Source: an uncultured Clostridia bacterium | GTDB taxonomy: Bacteria; Bacillota; Clostridia; Peptostreptococcales; Anaerovoracaceae | NCBI GenBank assembly: GCA_934277495.1 | Contig: CAKQUI010000078.1 | Span: forward strand, 1 to 10,990 | Reading direction: 5' to 3' | Length of the DNA stretch: 10,990 nt | Part shown: one piece after another, positions 1 to 6,592 of the stretch | Numbering within the stretch: the first letter of the stretch is position 1 | How the letters are laid out: the number at the start of each line of letters is the position of its first letter | Notes under the pieces: generated by a model | The model's input: the letters and a program-made list of their open reading frames with translations, nothing else | What the model was told of the DNA's origin: nothing | Databases searched by the model: none | Made by a program: the position numbers and the translations under genes

Positions 1-207
1 GCCAGAATCGTATATGATCCGAGATCAAAGTGTTTCCTGGCACAGCCCGGAACATCAAGAGAGCTGTTTTATGTCAATGACAAGGCAGTGCTGCAGATAA
101 CAGAGATAGAAACCAGGGATGTCATAGCCATTGGAAAGACAGAGCTGGTGTTCATACCGTTCTGCGGACCTGACTGCTCATGGGACACTATGAGAGGAGA
201 GGAATGA
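1..207 (+). CDS. FHA-domain protein, C-terminal end only (5' end outside window)
   Basis: Frame 1 is open from the first base to a TGA at 205-207 and gives 68 residues. They begin ARIVYDPRS, contain LFYVNDKAVL and TRDVIAIGKTELVFIPFCG, and end shortly after CSWD. This is the second half of a forkhead-associated (FHA) fold: the strand after the conserved His, a loop bearing 'vN', then 'GD.I.iG.t.l.F', here with Asp-Val in place of Gly-Asp. The closing 'FIPFCG...W' is a tail I associate with clostridial FHA proteins. FHA domains bind phosphothreonine peptides. The conserved GR, SxxH and ligand-binding residues lie upstream and cannot be judged. The stop is one base before the next ATG (209), so the two genes are almost certainly co-transcribed and probably translationally coupled. 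The N-terminal architecture is unknown. Confidence 0.75.
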   Translation, partial: ARIVYDPRSKCFLAQPGTSRELFYVNDKAVLQITEIETRDVIAIGKTELVFIPFCGPDCSWDTMRGEE

Positions 208-208
208 C

Positions 209-1141
209 ATGGACAACAGGGGCAGTATTTCAAATGAAGCAGTGCTTAAACTGGTTTACTGTGCAGCAGTTATAGTGCCGGTGGGAAGTCTGTTCATACC
301 CTTCATGAATACCAGGGAGCTGGGGAATGTAAGCATGGCCAGTTTTTACGGGACACTTTCAGGCGACGCCGGATCACTGATCTCTGAACTTGGACTGGAA
401 GGTGATTTTGCTGGACTGAAGTTCGCCCTGATGTATTCCATATGGGTGCCGGTGATACTGCTGGCAGCAGCTGCCGTGATGAACTTTGCGTCGAAGAGTG
501 TCAGAGTCAGCTTCGGTATAAATATTGCGATGGCTCCGATGATGCTGTTCCAGAATATATCCAGTATGGTCCTGCTGGGCAGCATATTCGGAACGATACA
601 TGAAGAAGGTTTTCTGAATGACGGAGAGTCATTCTCACGGCTGCCTTTCGGTCTGAACATCGTAGCGTCAGTAGTCATGCTCACGATGATGGTGATGCTG
701 TTCATCTTTGAATGCAGATACAAGACAGATTCGGGGCCTGCACCATCGCCGACACCGGAACCGAAACCTGAGCCTGAACCAAAGCCGCAGCCGAAGCCGG
801 CACCGAAGAAAGTATACGGTACTGTGTGCAGGAAAAACGGCAAGCTGACAGGACGCTATATCGACTCCCCGAGCATAGCTAAGATAGAATCTATGGTTCC
901 TGTGAAGATAGGCAGAGGTGCAGGCTCAGATATAATCATAGTCGATGCATTCAAATCTGTCAGCAAACAGCACTGCGAGATAATGTACGACGGCAGCAAA
1001 GATAAATATTATGTGACGGATATATCCAGCTACGGCACCAGCATCGGAGACAACACGAAACTGGTGAAGAACATGAAGACCCCGGTATCAAAGGGGACTG
1101 TGCTGACGCTGGCAGGCAAGGAAAAGATAGTCCTTGAGTAG
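209..1141 (+). CDS. Polytopic membrane protein with C-terminal FHA domain
   Basis: This 310-residue protein starts at ATG 209 behind a purine-rich GAGAGGAGAGGAA ribosome binding site. Hydrophobic segments at about 13-33, 73-93, 103-129 and 148-168 suggest four membrane helices. The loop between helices 1 and 2 (about 34-72) is long and probably external. A low-complexity linker of Pro alternating with Glu/Lys (about 177-199) leads to an FHA domain at about 202-310. In it, G235-R236, S252 and H255 of SKQH, and a GT at 276-277 are visible. The usual Asn before GT is Tyr275, so ligand binding may differ from classical phosphothreonine FHA domains. With an even number of helices both ends are cytoplasmic, as FHA requires. 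It has the same layout as the gene at 2110-2937, so the two look like paralogues. I recognise no named family for the membrane part. The FHA call is firm; the function is unknown. Confidence 0.88.
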   Translation: MDNRGSISNEAVLKLVYCAAVIVPVGSLFIPFMNTRELGNVSMASFYGTLSGDAGSLISELGLEGDFAGLKFALMYSIWVPVILLAAAAVMNFASKSVRVSFGINIAMAPMMLFQNISSMVLLGSIFGTIHEEGFLNDGESFSRLPFGLNIVASVVMLTMMVMLFIFECRYKTDSGPAPSPTPEPKPEPEPKPQPKPAPKKVYGTVCRKNGKLTGRYIDSPSIAKIESMVPVKIGRGAGSDIIIVDAFKSVSKQHCEIMYDGSKDKYYVTDISSYGTSIGDNTKLVKNMKTPVSKGTVLTLAGKEKIVLE

Positions 1142-1150
1142 AGAAGGAGA
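1141..1150 (+). promoter_or_regulatory. Ribosome binding site that decides the start of the frameshifted FHA gene
   Basis: GAGAAGGAGA contains a strong AAGGAGA core and sits six bases before ATG 1157. No comparable site precedes GTG 1269 or ATG 1290, the first starts of the long downstream frame. Translation therefore most likely begins at 1157, and the frame break at the G run is internal to the gene. The site overlaps the last base of the previous stop codon. Confidence 0.7.
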
Positions 1151-1156
1151 AATAAT

Positions 1157-2057
1157 ATGGAACAGAGTTATTACACAGAACCAGTGAAATCGTTCAGTAT
1201 AGGATTGTATTTAGGATTGCTGCTGGGGGGGCAATATCCTTACATTTATAGTAGCATTTATTCCTAAGGTGGGATTTGTATTAAGTCCGATGTTAGGTAT
1301 TGCAATAAGTGTATATATTATAATCATGGCATATCAGATTCCTAAAGGACTGAACCAGATGTGTTACGGTGATGGTGAACATACCATGAACTGGATATGT
1401 GCAGGACTTCTTTCAGGCATTACAATAATGATATTCGGTGTCGTCTATTACTATAAGATGCAGAAACGTATGGTTGAAAACTCAAAGAGATACGATGCGG
1501 GCATCAGTGAAAGCAGTCCGTCTACTATACTGGTTCTCATGCTGTGCGGATATATAACATCAGGTATTACATGGATCATTGGGTTTGGAATAATGGCAAG
1601 CAACTACAACAAGATGGTGTATGCATATAACAGTTACATTCCTGAGCCGGGTCCTGCGCCTGAGCCGATACCCGGTCCGGTCCCGGACCCTGATCCTAAT
1701 CATTGGACTACTACGCCTCCGATGCAGGGCAAACTGAGATGTCTTTCAGGAGAACTGGAAGGAGCCAGCATAATCCTGGCAGACGGCAGGGACATCGTCA
1801 TCGGCAGACAGGCTGACAAATCCAATATCGTACTGTCAAGTTCCAGGGTCAGCAGGACACACTGCAGTGTGTCTTATGACTCAGCTACAGATCAGTTCTA
1901 CATAACTGACCTTTCCAGCAACGGCACTAAACTGATGAACGGCAGCAATCTTCTCAAGAATGTGAAGACGCCGATAGCCAACAATACAGAGTTCGAGCTG
2001 ACAGACAAGAGCAGGTTCATCGTGACGTCGGGACCGGTAGTCATAAACCGTCATTAG
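1157..2057 (+). CDS. Membrane protein (DUF4234-like) with C-terminal FHA domain, frameshifted at a G7 run
   Basis: The frame from ATG 1157 gives 36 residues and stops at TAA 1265-1267. The rest of the protein is in another frame, open to 2057 (a GTG at 1269 would be its first start). Dropping one G from the run at 1225-1231 joins them into 299 residues. The joined sequence crosses the break as hydrophobic LLLGGNILTFIVAFIP, a credible helix. Corrected residues about 17-36 and 42-62 are hydrophobic. Residues about 77-150 (helix, YYYKMQKRM, helix, NYNKM) resemble DUF4234. A Pro-rich linker (about 160-182) follows, then an FHA domain at about 191-293 keeping every conserved position: G216-R217, S232, H235, N255-G-T. 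It is the most canonical FHA domain here. The break could be a homopolymer sequencing error, a phase-variable off state, or real decay. A stop-restart at TAAGGTG (1265-1271) could also yield a 262-residue form lacking the first helix. Confidence 0.8.
1225..1231 (+). repeat. G7 homopolymer at the frame break
   Basis: Seven consecutive G lie inside the predicted first membrane helix of the FHA/DUF4234-like gene. With seven G the reading frame ends 12 codons later. With six G (or nine) it continues through to the FHA domain. Runs like this are prone to slipped-strand mispairing, transcriptional slippage and sequencing indels. Confidence 0.85.
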
Positions 2058-2060
2058 ATA

Positions 2061-2074
2061 TCAGGCTCGCCTGA
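2061..2074. repeat. Short inverted repeat between two FHA genes
   Basis: TCAGGCTCGCCTGA reads as a 5-bp stem (TCAGG/CCTGA) with a CTCG tetraloop, or a 6-bp palindrome, four bases after the stop of the upstream gene. It is followed by GTTACAAATAATT rather than a T-run, so it is not a standard intrinsic terminator. It may be a small RNA-stability or processing hairpin, or chance. Confidence 0.3.
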
Positions 2075-2109
2075 GTTACAAATAATTATCAGAGAAGAAG
2101 AGGTTGCAT

Positions 2110-2937
2110 ATGAAAAATCTAACATACAAGATAGCATACTGTATAGGCGTCCTCATGTGTATATGCTATTCCTTCATACCCTCGGGAACAGGAGTGATAG
2201 AGGGAGAAGACAATGCATTCGGAGCCATACTCAGAAAACCTACAGCCCTTGTAGGCATGGGAAACGTCGGACTGTTCAGAAATGCGCCGTCTGTGCTTTC
2301 CATACTGATATACTGGCTTCCGGCGATCCTGCTGATCGCAGCAGCAGTGCTTATCTTCATAATGAAAAAGAAGAAAGTCACTCTGATACTGACAGCTGCA
2401 GGATCTGTTCTTTTCATAATTGCAGATGTGATGTGTATCTGCAATGAAGTCCTTTATATAGGTGCTTTCCTGAATATCATCGGAGCTATCATCGCACTGG
2501 CGTCGATACTGCTGTGCATGGTGGACCAGGATCTTGAATATGAAGACTACGATGGAGGATACAGCGAATATCGTAATGACAACAGAATCAACGCAGAAAA
2601 TGACGACAGCAAAGACCAGACAGTGGCTGTGAAATACGGCGAGGTCACATGTCTGACCGGCGAGTTCGAGGGCGGTACATTCAGAGTAGAAGGCTCTCTC
2701 ACCATAGGCAAGGATGCCAGAAGATGCAATGTCGTCCTTTCAAACAAGACAGTGAGCCGTGTCCACTGCATCATCAGATATGTAGCAGCAACAGACACAT
2801 ATACCGTCAAAGATATGTCCAGCAATGGTACATATTTTGATGATGGAAAGAGACTTACAAAGGATTACGAAATGCAGGTGCCGAGAAAAACAGTTATATA
2901 TATGGGCAAACCACAGGAATCTTTTGTACTGGACTAG
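2110..2937 (+). CDS. Polytopic membrane protein with C-terminal FHA domain
   Basis: This 275-residue protein is called from ATG 2110 rather than the in-frame TTG at 2104, because the AGAGG at 2099-2103 gives normal six-base spacing to the ATG and almost none to the TTG. Hydrophobic segments lie at about 5-25, 61-85, 89-111 and 115-138, the middle pair split by a KKKK turn. A loop of roughly 35 residues follows helix 1, matching the gene at 209-1141. An acidic Tyr/Asp/Asn-rich linker (about 140-170) replaces the Pro-rich linker of the other two. The FHA domain (about 177-275) shows S216-R-x-H219 and N239-G-T, but the usual GR is G200-K201. This is a conservative change at the residue that normally contacts the phosphate. 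The gene is tandem with two other membrane FHA genes. The domain call is solid; the partner and role are unknown. Confidence 0.9.
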   Translation: MKNLTYKIAYCIGVLMCICYSFIPSGTGVIEGEDNAFGAILRKPTALVGMGNVGLFRNAPSVLSILIYWLPAILLIAAAVLIFIMKKKKVTLILTAAGSVLFIIADVMCICNEVLYIGAFLNIIGAIIALASILLCMVDQDLEYEDYDGGYSEYRNDNRINAENDDSKDQTVAVKYGEVTCLTGEFEGGTFRVEGSLTIGKDARRCNVVLSNKTVSRVHCIIRYVAATDTYTVKDMSSNGTYFDDGKRLTKDYEMQVPRKTVIYMGKPQESFVLD

Positions 2938-2965
2938 ATCGGGCAAAAGACAGGTGTGATAGGAA

Positions 2966-5374
2966 ATGAAATGCAGATATTGTGGTACAAAATTCAGCAG
3001 AAGCGACGGAATATGTCCTAAATGCGGGAGGCAAAGCGGCAGACCTAAAGGCCAGAGATCCGGCGGAAGTCCGAGAAGAAAGATCGCAGTGATCGTAGTT
3101 GCAGCGACAGCTGTTCTGGTGACTCTTGTGACTGCTATGGCAGTTTCTTTCACTGGCAGCGATCCGGACATATCGGTCATGGACAATAAGACCGGTGAAT
3201 ACATGATGGTGAACGCACCGGCAGATCTTTCACTGGATATAGATCTTGAAAAGGCAGAGGATACTTCATCACCGCAGGTCTTTGATATAACAGGAAGGAA
3301 GATCGAGACGAATGACACCGTATCAGGAAAAAAACTCAGCATAGGAGCTCCTGACAAAGGATACAGCAAAGGTCAGATATACACGCTGGATCTTGGCGGC
3401 AAAGGCTCGTTCCACAGGAAAGATTTGAAGGACGCACGCAAGCTGATGTTCATAGTGGACCAGAAAAACAAGTCGGTGGTGGAGTTCAAAGACGGAGTGA
3501 AGCAGCTGGGCAGCAGGAAAGTAAGCGAGCAGGACGGGAAACTGGTAATCAGAGGCAGGTACAAGACCGGAGATATCATAGTGACCGACGTCAACAATGA
3601 TGATATCGAAGAGATATATAAACTCAAAGATGCTGTAATAAGCCAAGGCACAACGACAGCCGGTTATGAAGAACCGAGTGAAGATGAAGTCTACGAAAAA
3701 CTGGAAGTTTTCTATTATGACGAAGTGGATCTCAGCAAAGCGGAGGTGGATCAGGAAAACGTAGGAAAGATGCTGAAGGAATCAGGCATCATGGACGCAT
3801 TCACTGATGAGGTCTATGCAGATGACAGCAGTGCAGGCAGCAGTTTTGAAGCCGGCTTTGATGGAAACAAGGATTTCGAGATAACTATAAAAGATCCGAA
3901 AAACGAGGATCGCAAGCTTGTAATAACTGCAGGCGTAACAGACAAGGTGCTTCTGAAATGCAGCAAAGACGACGGCGTGTTTTTTATCAACAATACGCTG
4001 ACTATGACAGGCGGTTTCGATTTTTCCGTTTCCGGCAAGAACAAGGCAGCGGTGGAACGCAAAGTGCAGGATGCTTTGGAAGACTACTTCGGAGACGATG
4101 ACAGAGATGTATCAGCGTGCTTGATGGACAAGAACATGGTGAAGATCAGCACTGCTGTACCGGGGGTGCCGTTCATCAGGATATATGGCGATATAGGCGT
4201 GTTTGCAGATATGGCAATGTCCGCCAGCTTCAATACCGGCATGGATGCAGAGATGAGTTTCAACTCTGGTATCATATTCGACTACCGCAATGTCAAGGTC
4301 ATAAAGAAATACACGGGAGCTTCCTTCGACTACGATGCATACATGATAGTCAAAGGCAAATTCGATGCGTTCGCAGGGCTTTCCATGGAGATGGGAGCGA
4401 AAGTGCCGGCTGTGATACGGGCAGGCGTCGAAGTCAGGGGAGGACCGTATCTGGAAAGTCAGGGCTGTTTCTCCATGACAGGCATACCGAACGACTTCAA
4501 TGCCGAAGGCTATTACAAAGTGGTGATAGGAATGAAATGCCAGGGCGATCTCAAGTACAAGCTGCCACTGGAAGATGAGCAGAAGAAAACTCTTGTTGAA
4601 CTGAAAAAGCCTTATGTCACATATGGCAGATATCTGGATCTGCTGGATACATCCATCGAGAAACAGTATTATCTTGACAGCAGCGGCATATACATAGGCG
4701 CATTGAAGGCAGAGTACAAGGACAGGATCAAAGGTGAGAACGTCTGGAAGGATATCAGGAAATATCAGCTTTATCTGGATGGTGATGAAGTCAGGCTCAA
4801 TGATGGCTATATAACAGGTCAGCTTTCGCCTGGCAAACACAAGATAAAGGTCACGTGGAAAGAAGACGGAGAGAAATTTGAGAAAGAGAAAACCGTTGAG
4901 GTCATAGACTTCGAACCATTCAGTGCCTTTGAAAAAGTAAATATGATAGGAAAGTCCTTTGGGTATATAGAACGTAATTATGGTGAGTTTTCAAGCACTC
5001 TGGATTTAGAATTAGAACGGGTGCAGTGGTTTTCGGAAAAATTAGCGTGCTGGTATGAGTTTTATGGTACCGGTTATGATGTATCAGATGATTCCATTTG
5101 TTATTATGTGACAGGAACGATGGAGAATGTATTAGGCTTGAAACACGAAATCTCTAAAAGTGAACTTGAAGATGTAATTGGTCGTGACAGTGATATGGTC
5201 GTATTAAATGCCGAAGGCAGTCCAGCGTCGTCAAGTGATGATGGAGAAGAAATAACGTTTTATTTTTATTTTAATGTGGGCACAGAGTGTTATATGGGGC
5301 GTATAATTACAGACAATTTTAACATTATAGATCCAGATGATCCTGTGTGTATATATTCAAACGGATGTTGTTAA
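2966..5374 (+). CDS. Zinc-ribbon, single-helix membrane protein with a large external region
   Basis: This 802-residue protein begins MKCRYCGTKF. Cysteines 3, 6, 17 and 20 form a CxxC-x10-CxxC zinc ribbon, which fixes the start even though the ribosome binding site (AGGAA) is weak and very close. A basic Gly/Pro stretch (about 24-38) precedes one helix (about 39-60), so the ribbon should be cytoplasmic and about 740 residues external. The external part is acidic at about 230-300. At about 395-530 it has alternating hydrophobic, Gly-rich beta-type sequence. At about 600-645 it has a short beta module ending in a typical Ig-like strand pattern. Residues about 655-802 are a separate Cys-containing region ending NGCC. 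That last part uses TTA leucine codons and CGN arginine codons that the rest avoids, suggesting a different origin. Zinc-ribbon/one-helix proteins are common in clostridia, but I cannot name the external family. Confidence 0.88.
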   Translation: MKCRYCGTKFSRSDGICPKCGRQSGRPKGQRSGGSPRRKIAVIVVAATAVLVTLVTAMAVSFTGSDPDISVMDNKTGEYMMVNAPADLSLDIDLEKAEDTSSPQVFDITGRKIETNDTVSGKKLSIGAPDKGYSKGQIYTLDLGGKGSFHRKDLKDARKLMFIVDQKNKSVVEFKDGVKQLGSRKVSEQDGKLVIRGRYKTGDIIVTDVNNDDIEEIYKLKDAVISQGTTTAGYEEPSEDEVYEKLEVFYYDEVDLSKAEVDQENVGKMLKESGIMDAFTDEVYADDSSAGSSFEAGFDGNKDFEITIKDPKNEDRKLVITAGVTDKVLLKCSKDDGVFFINNTLTMTGGFDFSVSGKNKAAVERKVQDALEDYFGDDDRDVSACLMDKNMVKISTAVPGVPFIRIYGDIGVFADMAMSASFNTGMDAEMSFNSGIIFDYRNVKVIKKYTGASFDYDAYMIVKGKFDAFAGLSMEMGAKVPAVIRAGVEVRGGPYLESQGCFSMTGIPNDFNAEGYYKVVIGMKCQGDLKYKLPLEDEQKKTLVELKKPYVTYGRYLDLLDTSIEKQYYLDSSGIYIGALKAEYKDRIKGENVWKDIRKYQLYLDGDEVRLNDGYITGQLSPGKHKIKVTWKEDGEKFEKEKTVEVIDFEPFSAFEKVNMIGKSFGYIERNYGEFSSTLDLELERVQWFSEKLACWYEFYGTGYDVSDDSICYYVTGTMENVLGLKHEISKSELEDVIGRDSDMVVLNAEGSPASSSDDGEEITFYFYFNVGTECYMGRIITDNFNIIDPDDPVCIYSNGCC

Positions 5375-5404
5375 GTTTTAAATTTAATAATTCAGGAGAG
5401 AAAA

Positions 5405-6580
5405 ATGAAAAACAAACTTATAATCAGCATTCTGGCTGTGATAATGACAGTAACTGTGTTTGCAGTACCGGCGGTGGCCAGTGCTGCAGCAGAGTCGGGC
5501 TGGAGCCAGTGGACTACTGAGGAGCCTGACGACGGTGCGCAGTACAAAGAAGCTGTCTTCTACCGCTACAGAGTAAAAGACATAAAGAAACTGTCTGCAG
5601 GTGAAGCAGTACCGGCAGGCTACAAGAAAGATGAGAAGGCCAGCACTGATACGGAGACCATATGCTACAAATATTCCAGATGGAGCCAGTGGATCATAGA
5701 AACAGACTGGAACGAAGAAGCAGTAAGGAGCACGCTGAAAGAAGGACAGGAACTCAAAACAGAGTCAGTTACAAAGTACAGTGTGTTTGAAGGCCTTGAA
5801 CCTCAGACTATCTATGTCAGAGACACATTCACAGCAGTATACGGAGACAAGCCTTTCTCGCTGAAAGCCTCTGCGAAGACAACGCTGCAGTACGGAAGCA
5901 GCGATACCAGCATAGCAGCAGTATCATCAGATGGTATGGTGGAGGTAAAAGGCGCAGGAAAAGCATATATAACCATCAGCGCTCTGGAAGAAAACGGATA
6001 TGAAGCGGCAAGCAAAGTGGTGCAGGTGGATGTGTCAAAGGCTGAAGGAAAGATATCATGCAGTACCGTAAAGTACGATATCACATATGGAGAAGACAAA
6101 GGCAAGACTCCATTCTCTCTGAAGGCATCGTCAAAGGCTCCCCTGAGCTACAAGTCCAGCAACAAGAATATAGCTACAGTTTCATCAGCAGGCAAAGTGA
6201 CAGTGAAGAACCCGGGCAAGGCAGTGATAACCATATCGTCAGCAGGAGACAGTAACTGCACAAAGGCAAAAGCTGTATCGGTATCATTGAACATAAGCCT
6301 GAAAAAACCAGTGATAAGCCTGAAAGCGACAGGAAAGAAAATAGCACGTATAACCCCTGTAACGAAGACGCCTGGTGCAGAAGGTTACGAAACATGGATA
6401 CTGAATCCAGGCAAAAGCAAGTATACGAAACTTGGAACAGCATCATCTGAAAAGAAATATTTCCGTTTCATTGGCACAAAAGGCAAGACATACAAGGTAA
6501 AAGTCAGAGGGTGCAGGAAAGTCAGCGGAAAGTATGTGTACAGCAGCTTTTCATCTGTAAAGTCTGTGAAGATAAAGTAG
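5405..6580 (+). CDS. Secreted Ig-like (BIG2) protein with twin WSQW motifs
   Basis: This 391-residue protein starts at ATG 5405, four bases after AGGAGAG. A signal peptide ends near residue 27 (VASA). Two related N-terminal segments each carry WSQW (33-36 and 93-96), followed by acidic and charged sequence. Two BIG2-like beta domains follow at about 137-211 and 215-297. Each has PFSLKAS, then 'Y.SS...IA.VSS.G.V.VK..GKA.ITIS', so they are tandem repeats of one another. The C-terminal part (about 301-391) is an FN3-like module ending 'YKVKVRGCRKVSGKYVYSSF', the same kind as in the 7425-9749 protein. No LPXTG motif, second helix or lipobox Cys is seen, so it is probably released or held non-covalently on the wall. 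It may act as an adhesin or structural surface protein; the ligand is unknown. Confidence 0.88.
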   Translation: MKNKLIISILAVIMTVTVFAVPAVASAAAESGWSQWTTEEPDDGAQYKEAVFYRYRVKDIKKLSAGEAVPAGYKKDEKASTDTETICYKYSRWSQWIIETDWNEEAVRSTLKEGQELKTESVTKYSVFEGLEPQTIYVRDTFTAVYGDKPFSLKASAKTTLQYGSSDTSIAAVSSDGMVEVKGAGKAYITISALEENGYEAASKVVQVDVSKAEGKISCSTVKYDITYGEDKGKTPFSLKASSKAPLSYKSSNKNIATVSSAGKVTVKNPGKAVITISSAGDSNCTKAKAVSVSLNISLKKPVISLKATGKKIARITPVTKTPGAEGYETWILNPGKSKYTKLGTASSEKKYFRFIGTKGKTYKVKVRGCRKVSGKYVYSSFSSVKSVKIK

Positions 6581-6592
6581 GGAGCAGATCCA

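Noticed and set aside
737..805. Pro/Glu/Lys-coding stretch as a tandem DNA repeat or recombination site
   Set aside because: The repetition is at the protein level (PEPKP-type linker) with irregular codons, as expected of a flexible linker, and no exact DNA unit is repeated.
1224..1232. Programmed -1 ribosomal frameshift on the G run
   Set aside because: The needed change is skipping one base (+1), not re-reading one, so a classical -1 slippery site would not restore the frame.
1269..2057. GTG 1269 as the primary start of the second membrane FHA gene
   Set aside because: There is no ribosome binding site of its own, and the strong site and ATG at 1157 read into the same protein if one G is removed. 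It is kept only as a possible re-initiation start.
4112..4840. Long minus-strand open frame (242 codons) inside the zinc-ribbon gene
   Set aside because: It lies wholly within a well-supported + strand gene, has no ribosome binding site I can see, and its His/Cys/Ile-rich translation looks like a complement shadow. The same applies to the minus-strand frames at 346-843 and 2740-3369.
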